From positions 1 to 64,000 of the forward strand of contig NZ_AUAU01000007.1 of the NCBI RefSeq assembly GCF_000428885.1: DNA of 64,000 nucleotides, in the 5' to 3' direction. The notes under the pieces were generated by a model. That model searched no databases. It had not been told where the DNA came from and saw only the letters and a list, made by a program, of their open reading frames with translations. This document shows, one piece after another, positions 9,723 through 18,616 of this stretch (its first letter is position 1; each line of letters opens with the position of its first letter). The DNA is from Geothrix fermentans DSM 14018. Lineage in GTDB: Bacteria; Acidobacteriota; Holophagae; Holophagales; Holophagaceae. Both the position numbers and the translations under genes were made by a program.

Positions 9723-10880
9723 ATGGATGTCACGCTCCCCGAGCACGTCGAGGCCCTGCGCCAGGAAGTGCGCCGGTTCGCCGAGAAGGAGATCCGGCCC
9801 CACGTCATGGCCTGGGACGAGGCCAAGACCTTCCCCATGGACGTGGTGAAGCAGCTGGGCGAGATGGGCATGATGGGCGTCATCTTCCCTGAGGAGTACG
9901 GGGGCGCCGGCATGGGCTACCAGGAATACGCCGTGGTGGTCGAAGAGCTCTCCCGGGTGGACGGTTCCGTGGGCATCACCGTGGCCGCCCACAACAGCCT
10001 GTGCAGCAACCACATCTACGCCATGGGCAGCGAGGCCCAGAAGCAGAAGTACCTGAAGCCCCTGGCCAGCGGAAAGGCCATCGGCGCCTGGGGCCTCACG
10101 GAGCCCGGCTCCGGCAGCGATGCCGGGGCGCTGCGCACCACCGCGAAGAAGGAGGGTTCCTACTACGTCCTGAACGGCACCAAGACCTTCATCACCCACG
10201 GCACCGTGGGCGACATCTTCGTGGTCATGGCCCGCACCCGCCCCTCCGAACCCGGCCGCAGCAGCGCCGACGGCATCAGCGCCTTCGTGCTGGAGAAGGG
10301 CATGAACGGCTTCCGGGCCGGCAAGCAGGAGAACAAGCTGGGCCTGCGGGCCAGCGACACCTCCGAGCTGATCCTGGAGGACGTGAAGGTGCCCGAGGCC
10401 AACCTCCTGGGCGAGGAGGGCGTGGGCTTCAAGCAGGCCATGAAGACCCTCGACGGCGGGCGCATCAGCATCGGCGCCCTGGGCCTCGGCATGGCCCAGG
10501 GCGCCTTCGAGGAGGCCGTCCGCTACAGCAAGATCCGCCACACCTTCGGCCGCCCCCTGGCGGACCACCAGGGCATCCAGTTCAAGCTGGCGGACATGGG
10601 CATGGAGATCGAGGCCGCCCGCCTGCTCATCTACCGCGCCGCGGGCCTCAAGGACCAGGGCCTGCCCTACGCCAAGGCCGCCAGCATGGCCAAGCTCTAC
10701 AGCTCCGAGGTGGCCTGCCGCGTGGCGGACCAGGCCGTGCAGATCCTCGGCGGCTACGGCTACATCAAGGACTACCCGGTGGAGAAGTACTACCGGGACG
10801 TGAAGCTCTGCACCATCGGCGAAGGCACCAGCGAGATCCAGCGCACGGTCATCGCCCGCTACCTCCTGTCCGAATACTGA
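9723..10880 (+). CDS. Acyl-CoA dehydrogenase, short/branched-chain type
   Basis: 385 residues, full family length. It oxidises an acyl-CoA to the 2-enoyl-CoA with FAD and passes electrons to ETF. The N-terminal helical domain is followed by a beta domain with the signature [15 protein letters not shown], then the C-terminal four-helix domain with [22 protein letters not shown]. The end reads [10 protein letters not shown], where Glu367 matches the catalytic base of the short-chain branch. Substrate chain length cannot be read from the sequence. The start ATG lies 12 bp after the protease stop, with GCGAGG just upstream. Confidence 0.92.
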   Translation: MDVTLPEHVEALRQEVRRFAEKEIRPHVMAWDEAKTFPMDVVKQLGEMGMMGVIFPEEYGGAGMGYQEYAVVVEELSRVDGSVGITVAAHNSLCSNHIYAMGSEAQKQKYLKPLASGKAIGAWGLTEPGSGSDAGALRTTAKKEGSYYVLNGTKTFITHGTVGDIFVVMARTRPSEPGRSSADGISAFVLEKGMNGFRAGKQENKLGLRASDTSELILEDVKVPEANLLGEEGVGFKQAMKTLDGGRISIGALGLGMAQGAFEEAVRYSKIRHTFGRPLADHQGIQFKLADMGMEIEAARLLIYRAAGLKDQGLPYAKAASMAKLYSSEVACRVADQAVQILGGYGYIKDYPVEKYYRDVKLCTIGEGTSEIQRTVIARYLLSEY

Positions 10881-10992
10881 TATGAACAAAGGGGGACCGC
10901 CCGGCCGCTTCGCGTCCTCTGCGTCCCCCCTCGTGCACCCCCACGCGGTGCCCGTGCGAAGCCCGGCCACCACGTCTGCTCCCGGAGTCCCC

Positions 10993-12999
10993 ATGAAGGC
11001 CCTGATCCTCCTCGTCGCCGCAGGCCTGCCCCTCCTGGCCGCCCGCCCCATGCAGGTGGACGACCTCTTCAAGGTCAAGCGCGTCACCGACCCCCAGCTC
11101 TCCGCCACGGGTGCCCTGGCCTACCAGGTGGGCACCGTGGACTTCCAGGCCAACAAGTCCACCACCCACGTCTGGTACAAGCCCGCCGGCGGCGAGGCGA
11201 AGGCCCTGGACCTGGGCCCTGGAAGCCAGAGCCGGCCCCGCTTCAGCCCCGATGGGAAGAAGCTGGCCTACCAGTCCGGCGGCCAGGTCTGGATCGTGGA
11301 CCTGGGCACCAAGGAGAAGCGCCAGCTCACCAAGCTGAGCGGTGGCGCCGAAGGCCAGGTGTGGAGCCCCGATGGCAAGTGGCTGGCCTTCCTCTCCACC
11401 ACCGTGCCCTCGGGCAACGACGCCGAGAATGCGGCCTACCTCAAGCGCCAGGAGGAGAGCAAGGTCAAGGCCCGCCTCATCACCCACCTGATGTACCGCC
11501 ACTGGAACGAGTGGAAGGACGACCAGCAGGTGAGCCACCTCTTCGTGGTGCCCGCGGACGGCAGCGCCGCGCCCCGGGATCTCACCGCCGGCCTCGCCAC
11601 CGACGTGCCCAACTTCGCCGATGTCGCCGCCGGGGACGGCTTCGCCTGGGCGCCCGACAGCAAGGCCCTCGCCTTCGAGACCCACCCCGAGCAGACCAAG
11701 GCCACCAGCACCAACGGCGACATCTACGAGGTGGCCCTCGCAGGCGGCCCGGCCCGGAAGCTCTCCGACAACCCGGCCATGGACACCACGCCCCGCTACT
11801 CGCCGGACGGCCAGTCCCTGGCTTGGCGCGCCCAGCGCCGACCCGGCTTCGAATCCGACAAGTGGGAGCTGTGGGTCATGGACCGGGCCACGGGCAAGGT
11901 CGTGCGCACCACCCAGGCCTTCGACCAGAGCTTCGGCGACTTCCAGTGGCAGGGCCAGGACCTGGTGGGCGTCAGCGACCAGCAGGGCCATGCGGACCTC
12001 TTCCGCTGGGACGCCAAGGGCCTCACGCGGCTCAGCAAGGGCCTGCACATCGAAGGCTTCGCGCTGGACAAGGACAAGGCCCTGGTGGTTTCCACCAGCC
12101 TCGCCACGCCCCAGGATCTCTACACGCTGGACCTGAAGACGGGCCAGGCGGCCCGCGCCACGCACCACAACGAGGCCCTGGCCAGGGAGCTGAGCCTCAA
12201 CCCAGGCGAGGATCTCTGGGTGGATACCGTGCCCCTCACTGGCAAGGCCACCAAGGCCCACGCCTTCATCGTGAAGCCTGTGGGCTTTGATCCGAAGAAA
12301 ACCTACCCCGTGGCCTTCGTCATCCACGGTGGCCCCCAGGGCGCCTGGAACGACAGCTGGCACCCGCGCTGGAACGCCCAGGCCTGGGCGGGCCGCGGCT
12401 TCATCACCGTGCTGCCCAACCCCCGCGGCTCCTCGGGCTTCGGCCAGGCCTACTGCGACGCCATCAGCGGCGATTGGAACGGCGCCGTGATGACCGATCT
12501 CATGAACACGCTGGACGCGGTGCTCAAGCAGTTCCCCAACGCCGATCCCAAGCGCGTGGTGGCCTGCGGCGGCAGCTACGGCGGCTACGCCACCAACTGG
12601 CTGGCGGGCCATGAGCCCGACCGCTTCGCGGCGTTCGTCACCCACGCGGGCATCTTCAACACCGAGAGCATGCAGGTGGGCAGCGAGGAGCTCTGGTTCC
12701 CCCGCTGGGAGTTCAAGGGCTGGCCCTGGGAGAGCGCCGAGACCAAGGCCCGCTGGCAGTCCCAGAGCCCCAGCAGCGCCGCCGCAGCCTTCAGGAAGCC
12801 CATGCTCGTGATCCACGGCGAGCTGGACTACCGTGTGCCCGTGGGCGAGGCCTTCCAGCTCTTCAACACCCTCCAGCTCCGCGGTATCCCCAGCGAGCTG
12901 CTCTACTTCCCCGACGAGTTCCACTTCGTCCTCAAGCCCCAGAACAGCAAGCTCTGGTACGACACCGTCCTCGGCTGGTGCGAACGCTGGACGAAGTAA
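10993..12999 (+). CDS. S9 family peptidase (prolyl oligopeptidase / acylaminoacyl-peptidase type), exported
   Basis: 668 residues from ATG 10993; the open frame begins earlier at 10882 but the preceding part is not protein-like and precedes the signal peptide MKALILLVAAGLPLLAA. A beta-propeller of WD/TolB-like repeats (SRPRFSPDGKKLAY, VWSPDGKWLAF, TPRYSPDGQSLAW) covers about 40-400. The C-terminal alpha/beta hydrolase has nucleophile Ser in CGGSYGGYATN, Asp in HGELDYRVP and His in DEFHFVLKP. It probably degrades oligopeptides in the periplasm. A perfect 27-bp palindrome follows the stop. Confidence 0.9.
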   Translation: MKALILLVAAGLPLLAARPMQVDDLFKVKRVTDPQLSATGALAYQVGTVDFQANKSTTHVWYKPAGGEAKALDLGPGSQSRPRFSPDGKKLAYQSGGQVWIVDLGTKEKRQLTKLSGGAEGQVWSPDGKWLAFLSTTVPSGNDAENAAYLKRQEESKVKARLITHLMYRHWNEWKDDQQVSHLFVVPADGSAAPRDLTAGLATDVPNFADVAAGDGFAWAPDSKALAFETHPEQTKATSTNGDIYEVALAGGPARKLSDNPAMDTTPRYSPDGQSLAWRAQRRPGFESDKWELWVMDRATGKVVRTTQAFDQSFGDFQWQGQDLVGVSDQQGHADLFRWDAKGLTRLSKGLHIEGFALDKDKALVVSTSLATPQDLYTLDLKTGQAARATHHNEALARELSLNPGEDLWVDTVPLTGKATKAHAFIVKPVGFDPKKTYPVAFVIHGGPQGAWNDSWHPRWNAQAWAGRGFITVLPNPRGSSGFGQAYCDAISGDWNGAVMTDLMNTLDAVLKQFPNADPKRVVACGGSYGGYATNWLAGHEPDRFAAFVTHAGIFNTESMQVGSEELWFPRWEFKGWPWESAETKARWQSQSPSSAAAAFRKPMLVIHGELDYRVPVGEAFQLFNTLQLRGIPSELLYFPDEFHFVLKPQNSKLWYDTVLGWCERWTK

Positions 13000-13012
13000 A
13001 GCCGCAAGCTGA

Positions 13013-13078
13013 ACCACCAAGACACCAAGGCACCAAGAACTGCTTTTTCTTTTCTTGGTGCCTTGGTGTCTTGGTGGT
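13013..13078. repeat. Perfect 27-bp inverted repeat with CACCAAG period-8 units
   Basis: The arms 13013-13039 and 13052-13078 are exact reverse complements around a 12-nt T-rich loop. Each arm is built of CCACCAAG, ACACCAAG and GCACCAAG, an 8-bp period. It fills the gap between the convergent S9 peptidase and folK genes and ends 2 bp from the folK stop codon. It can act as a bidirectional terminator, but its internal periodicity marks it as a member of a repeat family found three more times in this window. Confidence 0.9.
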
Positions 13079-13080
13079 GA

Positions 13081-13551
13081 TCAGTTTCTTGGAATCACGC
13101 CCCCGCACGCGCCCGGATCGGACAGGGCCCGCCAGGGTTCGAGGACGAAGGGACGGCTGAAGGCGCGGGGGTGGGGCAGCTCCAGGGTGAGCTCCGGCCC
13201 CAGGGCGCGCAGGTCCTCCGGCGTCTCCCAGTGCCAGGATCCCGGCGGGCCGTCCGTGGTGATGAGGTCCAGGTCGAGGGTGCGCGGCGCGTTCCGCCCG
13301 GCGGTGCGGTCGCGGCCATTCGCCAGCTCCAGGCGCAGCAGGGCCTCCAGCAGCCGCCGCGGATCGGCCTCGGCCGTCACGAGGATCGCCACCGTGTTGA
13401 GGTAGGCGGGCCCGCGGCCCGACTCGTCCGGCGTCTCCATCACCAGGGGCGAGGGCAGCACCGTCCCCAGCGTCCGCAGCGCCGCCAGCCCCGCATCGAG
13501 GTAGGCCCTGCGGTCGCCGAGGTTCGAGCCGAGGGCGATGACGGCCTTCAT
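13081..13551 (-). CDS. folK: 2-amino-4-hydroxy-6-hydroxymethyldihydropteridine diphosphokinase
   Basis: 156 residues. It transfers pyrophosphate from ATP to 6-hydroxymethyl-dihydropterin in folate synthesis. The start MKAVIALGSNLGDRRAYL has the family's N-terminal GSNLGD motif. The signature GRDRTAGRNAPRTLDLDLI contains the two Asp that bind Mg-ATP, and the end has LPHPRAFSRPFVLEP. The start at 13551 is chosen because 11 upstream codons in frame come from the adjacent palindrome. The stop lies next to the 27-bp palindrome. Confidence 0.95.
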   Translation of the reverse strand: MKAVIALGSNLGDRRAYLDAGLAALRTLGTVLPSPLVMETPDESGRGPAYLNTVAILVTAEADPRRLLEALLRLELANGRDRTAGRNAPRTLDLDLITTDGPPGSWHWETPEDLRALGPELTLELPHPRAFSRPFVLEPWRALSDPGACGGVIPRN

Positions 13552-13567
13552 CGGAAAAAACCAGAAG

Positions 13568-13648
13568 TAGCCGCAGATGAACACGGATGAACACAGATAT
13601 GGGCTTGGTTGTTTTTATCTGAGTTCATCTGTGTGTATCCGTGGCTAA
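13568..13648. repeat. Imperfect 31-bp palindrome of GATGAACAC units
   Basis: The left arm 13568-13598 and the right arm at about 13617-13648 match as reverse complements with about six mismatches. Each arm contains two units close to GGATGAACACAGAT. It lies between folK (upstream) and queF (downstream end). The queF stop codon at 13645-13647 lies inside the right arm, whose outer end reads TTAGCC on the minus strand. Confidence 0.85.
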
Positions 13649-14058
13649 TGCTTCTTCCCGTGTTCCGCCACCACCAGCGTGCGGATGCCGCCGCGGATGA
13701 GGAAGTCCCCTTCCACACGCATCCACTGGGGGTTCAGCGCCTTCACCAGGTCGTCGAGGATCTGGTTGGTGACGGCCTCGTGGAAGGCGCCCCGGTCGCG
13801 GAAGCTCCAGAGGTAGAGCTTCAGGGACTTCGACTCCACACAGAGCTGGTCGGGCTGGTAGAGGATGCGCAGCTTGGCGAAGTCCGGCTGGCCCGTGAGC
13901 GGGCAGAGGCAGGTGAACTCCTCCGTCTCGAAGGTGATGGTGAAGGGCCGCCCCGGGCGCGGGCTGGCGAAGGTATCCAGCTTGCCCGTGGGCCGCGTCA
14001 CGACGAACCTAGGGAGCTGCTCGGGAAGCGAGGGCTTGGGGGTCTTCTTGGTGGCCAT
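13645..14058 (-). CDS. queF: NADPH-dependent 7-cyano-7-deazaguanine reductase, unimodular
   Basis: 137 residues, the short type-I QueF. It reduces preQ0 to preQ1 in queuosine synthesis. The motif [13 protein letters not shown] holds the thioimide-forming Cys52 and the acid Asp59, and [13 protein letters not shown] is the QueF substrate/NADPH segment. Start ATG 14058 has AAGGAA upstream. The 26 codons in frame before it derive from the neighbouring palindrome arm. Its partner queC lies just upstream on the same strand but is now separated by the GxxExxY element. The stop codon is inside a second palindrome. Confidence 0.95.
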   Translation of the reverse strand: MATKKTPKPSLPEQLPRFVVTRPTGKLDTFASPRPGRPFTITFETEEFTCLCPLTGQPDFAKLRILYQPDQLCVESKSLKLYLWSFRDRGAFHEAVTNQILDDLVKALNPQWMRVEGDFLIRGGIRTLVVAEHGKKH

Positions 14059-14081
14059 GGGAAATTCCTTCAAGACTGTTT

Positions 14082-14550
14082 TAACCGCAGAGGACACAGA
14101 GCTCGCAGAGGGAACGTTCAGGCCGATTCCGGGCAAGTGTGGATCACTCGCGTGATTCCATCCACCAATCGGACCTGGTTGAAGTTCACCCCAAGCCCCA
14201 AGGGGAGGCTCATCAGTTTCAGGTAGGTCAGCACCTGGGCCCTCACCAGGCCGGTGGGATTCCGAGCCGCTTTGAGCTCGACAATCAGATGACCTTCCAC
14301 AAGCAGGTCGATCCGATAGCCCGCATTGAGGGCTTCACGCTTATAAAACACGGGCACCGGAACCTGGCGTTGGAAGGCGATGCCCGCCAAGGCCAGCTCC
14401 TTGGCCAGACACATCTCATAGGCAGACTCAAGCAGTCCGGGGCCCAGCACCCGATGCACTTCGATGCAAGCAGCAATGACGCGCTGAGACAACTCGTTGA
14501 GCCCCTCGGGATCCAGTTCCACTCTGTGCCCTCTGTGATCTCTGCGGTTA
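14082..14550. mobile_element. GxxExxY element: palindrome arms enclosing one gene, inserted between queC and queF
   Basis: Arms of about 32 bp (14082-14113 and about 14518-14550) are inverted copies with about six mismatches. Each begins TTAACCGCAGAG and continues with CACAGAG units of 8-9 bp period. The enclosed 404 bp are filled exactly by the GxxExxY gene: its GTG start sits in one arm and its stop is 4 bp from the other. The queC stop codon (14548-14550) is the outer TAA of the right arm. The arrangement looks like a self-contained insertion. No target duplication is evident. Confidence 0.65.
14118..14522 (-). CDS. GxxExxY protein (PD-(D/E)XK nuclease family 3)
   Basis: 134 residues. The name-giving motif is G29-L-L-E32-S-A-Y35, following an HRVLGPGL segment. 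A PD-(D/E)XK-like core follows: Asp72 in RIDLLVEG, then Glu82 and Lys84 in IVELKA, the arrangement of nuclease active sites. The biological role of the family is not established; a DNA-cleaving role is inferred from the fold. The start is GTG 14522, inside the palindrome arm, with GAGGG of the arm placed as a ribosome binding site. The gene exactly fills the space between the two arms, suggesting the two travel together. Confidence 0.85.
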   Translation of the reverse strand: MELDPEGLNELSQRVIAACIEVHRVLGPGLLESAYEMCLAKELALAGIAFQRQVPVPVFYKREALNAGYRIDLLVEGHLIVELKAARNPTGLVRAQVLTYLKLMSLPLGLGVNFNQVRLVDGITRVIHTCPESA

Positions 14551-15246
14551 AATTTTCAAGTTATCGGGAATGAACGCGTACGGGATGGGGTCCGGAAATC
14601 CCGCTTCCATGAAGCCGCGGAGGCGCAGGTGGCAGGAGTCGCAGTGGCCGCAGGCCTCTCGCTCGCCCTGGTAGCAGGACCAGCTCAGGTGCAGGGGCGC
14701 GTCCAGCTCCAGGCCCTTCCGCACGATTCCGGACTTGCGGAGGTGGAGGAGGGGGGCGTGGAAGGCCAGCCGCGTCTCGGGCTTCGTGCCGAGGTTGGCG
14801 GTCTGTTCGAAGCTCTTCAGGAAGGCCTCGCGGCAGTCGGGGTAGCCGCTGCTGTCCTCCTCCACGAAGCCCACGAAGATGGCCGTGGCGCCCAGGACCT
14901 CGGCCCAGCTCACGCAGGTGGCCAGCAGGTGCGCGTTGCGGAAGGGCACGTAACTCACGGGCACGCCCTGCCGCTCGGGGTCGCCCTCGGGCAGGGCGAT
15001 GGAGGCGTCCGTCAGGGCGGAGCCGCCGATGGCCTTGAGGGTGTCGAAGCCGATGACCAGGCGCCGCGCGGCAGGCACACCGTAAAAGTCGGCGATGTCG
15101 CGGAAGGCCTGCTTCTCTCGTTCCTGGGTGCGCTGCCCGTAGTCTGCGTGGAGCAGCGCCAATTCATAGCCCTCGGCTTTGGCGATGGCGGCGGCGACAC
15201 AGGAGTCCATGCCGCCGGACAGGGAGACGACGGCGAGCTTAGCCAT
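14548..15246 (-). CDS. queC: 7-cyano-7-deazaguanine synthase
   Basis: 232 residues. It converts 7-carboxy-7-deazaguanine and ammonia to preQ0 using ATP. The PP-loop SLSGGMDSCVAAA is at about residues 8-20, and the zinc site CYQGEREACGHCDSCHLR is near the C-terminus with four Cys. Start ATG 15246 is chosen for the PP-loop position; about 38 further upstream codons are open but lie in the acyltransferase gene. It overlaps the acyltransferase gene by 8 nt. The stop codon TAA is provided by the end of the GxxExxY palindrome. Confidence 0.95.
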   Translation of the reverse strand: MAKLAVVSLSGGMDSCVAAAIAKAEGYELALLHADYGQRTQEREKQAFRDIADFYGVPAARRLVIGFDTLKAIGGSALTDASIALPEGDPERQGVPVSYVPFRNAHLLATCVSWAEVLGATAIFVGFVEEDSSGYPDCREAFLKSFEQTANLGTKPETRLAFHAPLLHLRKSGIVRKGLELDAPLHLSWSCYQGEREACGHCDSCHLRLRGFMEAGFPDPIPYAFIPDNLKI

Positions 15247-15958
15247 GGGGAAACGCCTCGGCCCACGCCTCCAGCTCGTCCATCTTCCGCTGAAGCCGCA
15301 CGGCTTCAGCGCCATCTGCCGCGGCGGGCGGCAGCTGGTACGGAGCTCCATATTTGACAACGCATGTCGCGAATGGGAAGGGGATCACCATGCGGTCCCA
15401 GGTCTTCAGTTGGAAGCTGCGGTCGTAGGTGAGGCTCACGGGGATGATCCAGGCGCCGGTCTTGCGCGCGAGGGCCAGGGTGCCGGGCTTGAGCTGCATG
15501 AGGGGGCCGCGGGGACCGTCGGGGGTGATGCCGAAGTCCCAGCCCTGCTTCACGGCCTGGATCATGCGCACCAGGGCTTTGGCGCCGTCCTCGCTGGCGG
15601 TGCCGCGCACGGCGTGGATGCCGAACCAGCGCCAGGTGGCCGCGCTGCGCTCGCCGTCCTTGCTGTCGCTGGAGAGGATGGCCACCCCGCGGGCCTCGCC
15701 CCGGGCGTTCCGCCGGTGGAAGGGGTAGGAGAGGGGCATCATGAAGAGGCGGCGATGCCAGAAGGCCAGGATGATGCGCTGGTCCCGGGCAACCAGGTCC
15801 TCCACAGCTTCGAAGCCCTCGCGGCGAACCCGCAAGGTGTAGGACCAGAGCCGGGTGAGGCCGGCCACCAGGAAGGGCACCACGCGGAAGGTCAGCCACA
15901 CGGAGGCCGGGGAGCCCAGGGGGCGCCCCCGCTCGGCGATGGCCACGCGGACCTTCAT
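15239..15958 (-). CDS. Lysophospholipid acyltransferase family protein (DUF374 type)
   Basis: 239 residues. The DUF374 group resembles lipid A and lysophosphatidate acyltransferases. It has an N-terminal hydrophobic segment (VWLTFRVVPFLVAGL), FWHRRLFMMP with the active-site His, SSDSKDGE, and the TPDGPRGP motif that in this family replaces the acyl-acceptor site. Activity on an outer-membrane lipid precursor is likely, but the acceptor is unknown. It overlaps hslO by 4 nt and queC by 8 nt, so the three are probably translationally coupled. Confidence 0.85.
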   Translation of the reverse strand: MKVRVAIAERGRPLGSPASVWLTFRVVPFLVAGLTRLWSYTLRVRREGFEAVEDLVARDQRIILAFWHRRLFMMPLSYPFHRRNARGEARGVAILSSDSKDGERSAATWRWFGIHAVRGTASEDGAKALVRMIQAVKQGWDFGITPDGPRGPLMQLKPGTLALARKTGAWIIPVSLTYDRSFQLKTWDRMVIPFPFATCVVKYGAPYQLPPAAADGAEAVRLQRKMDELEAWAEAFPHG

Positions 15959-16782
15959 GGCAGCAGATCCTCGCGGGTGATGGGGTACATGGTGCCGCAG
16001 TAGTCGCAGCGGACCTCCACGGGTCCGGGTTCGCGGAACAGGTCCTCCTTCTGGTCCGTGGGGAAGCGGCGCAGAGTCTCCAGGAGGGACTCGCGGGTGC
16101 AGCGGCAGCGGTAGAAGAGGTCTGTGGCCGCCAGCTCGTCGGCGCCTTCGCCCTGGGACACCCAGGTGGCCAGGAAGTCCGGCGTGCGCTCCCAGAGGGG
16201 CACCACCTCCAGGCCTTCGAGGGCCTGGACGAGCCGGGCGAGCCGCTCCGGCGGACAGTCCGGCAGGGGCTCCACCAGCAGGCCCCCGGCCTCGCCGGTC
16301 CCCGCGTCGCACCAGAGGGTGAGGCTGGCCTGGATCTGCTCTGACTGCTGGAGGTAGTGCTCCACCTGCACCTGGATGCCGCCCGCGACCAGGGGCAGGT
16401 GGCCCACGTAGGGCTGCCCCGTGGCGTTGGAGCGCATCACCTGGAAGACGCCAGGACCCTCGATCCAGTCCGCGGCCTCGGCCGAGCCGGGATCCAGCAC
16501 GCCGCGGATGGTGCCGTCGGGCCAGCTGTCCGAGACCACGGCCCGGGCCCTTCCCGAGCCCTTCACCAGCAGCTGCAGACGCTCGGAGAAGAGGGTCCGG
16601 CCCTGAAGGAGGGCCGTGGACGTGAGCAGCTCCGTGAGGCAGGCGCAGGCCGTGGGTTCCAGGTGGGGGTGGCCCCGCCGCACGCCGTCCCACAGGGGGC
16701 TGGCATCCATGGAGGACAGCCGGATGTGGCGGTCCCGCGTGAGGGCCTTGACCACCCGAGCCTGGGGAACGGCGTCCGTCAT
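15955..16782 (-). CDS. hslO: Redox-regulated chaperone Hsp33
   Basis: 275 residues. Hsp33 holds unfolding proteins during oxidative stress. The C-terminal redox switch is present: CRC in YRCRCTRE and CDYC in VRCDYCGTMYPI, the CXC...CXXC zinc set. The N-terminal domain carries the expected segments TACACLTELLTSTALLQG and GDGRAR-like VKGSGRARAVVSD. The start at 16782 lies 2 bp from the end of the M2 peptidase gene, in an overlapping minus-strand cluster with the acyltransferase and queC. Confidence 0.93.
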   Translation of the reverse strand: MTDAVPQARVVKALTRDRHIRLSSMDASPLWDGVRRGHPHLEPTACACLTELLTSTALLQGRTLFSERLQLLVKGSGRARAVVSDSWPDGTIRGVLDPGSAEAADWIEGPGVFQVMRSNATGQPYVGHLPLVAGGIQVQVEHYLQQSEQIQASLTLWCDAGTGEAGGLLVEPLPDCPPERLARLVQALEGLEVVPLWERTPDFLATWVSQGEGADELAATDLFYRCRCTRESLLETLRRFPTDQKEDLFREPGPVEVRCDYCGTMYPITREDLLP

Positions 16783-16784
16783 GC

Positions 16785-18569
16785 TCACTCCCACCCGATC
16801 TGGCGGCCCTTGTTCTGCTGCTCCAGCCAGGCCATCAGGGGCTTGAAGTAGTCCATCATGGCGCGGGTGGAGAGGTCCTCGCCGGTGGCCTCCTTCAGCA
16901 CCTTCCGCCAGTCCTCGGTGGCGCCCTTGGCCAGGATCTTCTTCAGGAAGGCGCCCACCTCCTTGTTCCCGGCGTAGTTGCAGGCCCGGGGGTCCTGGTG
17001 GAGGATCTTCCCCGCGATGTGGTCGTGCATCTGGAACTTGAAGACCGTGGCCCAGCCGTAGCTGTAGTAGTAGGCGGGGTTGTCGTTGATGTGGGTCTTG
17101 GTGGCGGCGTCGCAGAACTGCTCGCCGCGGGGGCTGGGCGGCTCCACGCCCTGCTCGTCGCGCACGAGCTTCCACCAGCGGGCGTTCAGCTGGTCGGCGG
17201 GCATGCCGCCGTAGAACTCGGCCTCCCACTCGGGCATGGTGCCGCAGGCCCAGTACATGAAGGGGATGGCCACCTCCAGCGCATCGTTCAGGAGCACCTG
17301 CATCTGGTCGGCCTTGTAGTCCGCCGGGAGCACGCCCGCGGACTTGAGGTACGGGATCTGCCGCGTGGCCATGGCGATGAGCTCGCCCACGCCCTCGTGG
17401 AAGCTGGGGTTGGCGCCGTCGCGGAGGAGGGGCGGCACGTCGGGCCGAGTGTAGCTCAGGAAGTAGTAGCCGTGGCCCAGCTCGTGGTGGACCGTCTCGA
17501 ACCACTCGGCGTTGGCCTCCACGCTCATGAGGGAGCGGACGTCGTGGTCCAGATCCAGGTGCCAGCAGGAGGCGTGGGCGTTCTTCTTGCGCGGGTCGCC
17601 GGCCTTCACGGGGTAGAGGTCGGACTTGGCCCAGAAGCTGGCGGGTAGCGGCTCGAAGCCGATCCCGGTATAGAAGGCCTCGGCCGTCTTCACGATGCGC
17701 TCGGGCTGCCAGCCCTTGAAGTAGGGGTTGAAGTCCACGGCGCTGACGAAGCCCGTCCAGTTCTGGCTCCAGCGGTTGTTGATCCAGTGGGCGGGGATGG
17801 CCTTGGGCACGGGCTGGCCGTACTTCTTCGCCATCTCGTACTTCACCCAGGTGTGGAGCTGGAGGTAGAGGGGTCTCAGCTCCGCCAGGAACTTCCGGTT
17901 GAAGGCCATCATCTCGTCGGTGGTCAGGCCGTAGCGGGCCACCTGGAGGGCGAAGTAGTCGGGGTAGCCCAGTTCCTGGGCCACGCCGTTGCGCAGGTCA
18001 CGCAGGCGCACCAGGCCGTCCTTCAGGGGGATGCCGATCTCCTTGCTGGCCTCCCACCACATCCGGCGCTCGGCCAGGTCGCGGCTGGAGGCGAGCGTGT
18101 TGTCGATGTCGTTGGCGCTGACGGGCCGGCCACCCACCTTGAACTGGTAGCCGTTCATGATCGATACCTGCTTCGTCTCCGCTTCGATGCGGGCGGCCAC
18201 CAGCTCCGGTTTCGTCATCGGCCCCTCGGCGCCGTAGGGCATGAGCAGCACCCGCTCCAGCTGGCGCACGGTCTTCTCGTCGAGCTGGGCGCGGTGCTTC
18301 AGCAGCTCCTTGGCCTCGGTGATCACGAGGGGGTTGCCGTTGAAGGCGGCGAAGGCCTTGCCCGCCCACTCGGCCCCGGCGTCGTGCTCGGGCTTCACGT
18401 CCGTGGAGGCGGCCCAGGTGGCCTGCTGGCTCACGTAGTAGAGGGACTGGTAGCCGGCGTTCACCAACTTGAGGAAGCGGTCGGCGCGGTCCTGGACGGG
18501 GGACGGGGCCTGGGCCATGAGGGGGGCACCAAGAAGGAGAGCGGGGATCAGGGCTGGAAGGAGGCGCAA
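16785..18569 (-). CDS. M2 family peptidyl-dipeptidase (ACE-like), exported
   Basis: 594 residues. The signal peptide MRLLPALIPALLLGAPLMAQA is cleaved before APSPVQ. The zinc motif is HHELGH in ETVHHELGHGYYFLSY, with the third ligand Glu in FHEGVGE. The length and the C-terminal GTMPEWEAEFYGGMP segment match bacterial homologues of angiotensin-converting enzyme, which remove C-terminal dipeptides. The enzyme should act in the periplasm or outside the cell. No promoter is obvious; the gene follows the sensor kinase genes by about 48 bp and precedes hslO by 2 bp. Confidence 0.92.
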   Translation of the reverse strand: MRLLPALIPALLLGAPLMAQAPSPVQDRADRFLKLVNAGYQSLYYVSQQATWAASTDVKPEHDAGAEWAGKAFAAFNGNPLVITEAKELLKHRAQLDEKTVRQLERVLLMPYGAEGPMTKPELVAARIEAETKQVSIMNGYQFKVGGRPVSANDIDNTLASSRDLAERRMWWEASKEIGIPLKDGLVRLRDLRNGVAQELGYPDYFALQVARYGLTTDEMMAFNRKFLAELRPLYLQLHTWVKYEMAKKYGQPVPKAIPAHWINNRWSQNWTGFVSAVDFNPYFKGWQPERIVKTAEAFYTGIGFEPLPASFWAKSDLYPVKAGDPRKKNAHASCWHLDLDHDVRSLMSVEANAEWFETVHHELGHGYYFLSYTRPDVPPLLRDGANPSFHEGVGELIAMATRQIPYLKSAGVLPADYKADQMQVLLNDALEVAIPFMYWACGTMPEWEAEFYGGMPADQLNARWWKLVRDEQGVEPPSPRGEQFCDAATKTHINDNPAYYYSYGWATVFKFQMHDHIAGKILHQDPRACNYAGNKEVGAFLKKILAKGATEDWRKVLKEATGEDLSTRAMMDYFKPLMAWLEQQNKGRQIGWE

Positions 18570-18616
18570 GGGGGGCTCCGGGGAACCCTCTATTGTGCCT
18601 TCGGGATCCGATGGCG

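Noticed and set aside
7449-11108. A minus-strand open frame of about 1220 codons across gmk, the S41 protease and the acyl-CoA dehydrogenase
   Set aside because: It is antisense to three well-supported genes and has no recognisable domain; its length is explained by high GC.
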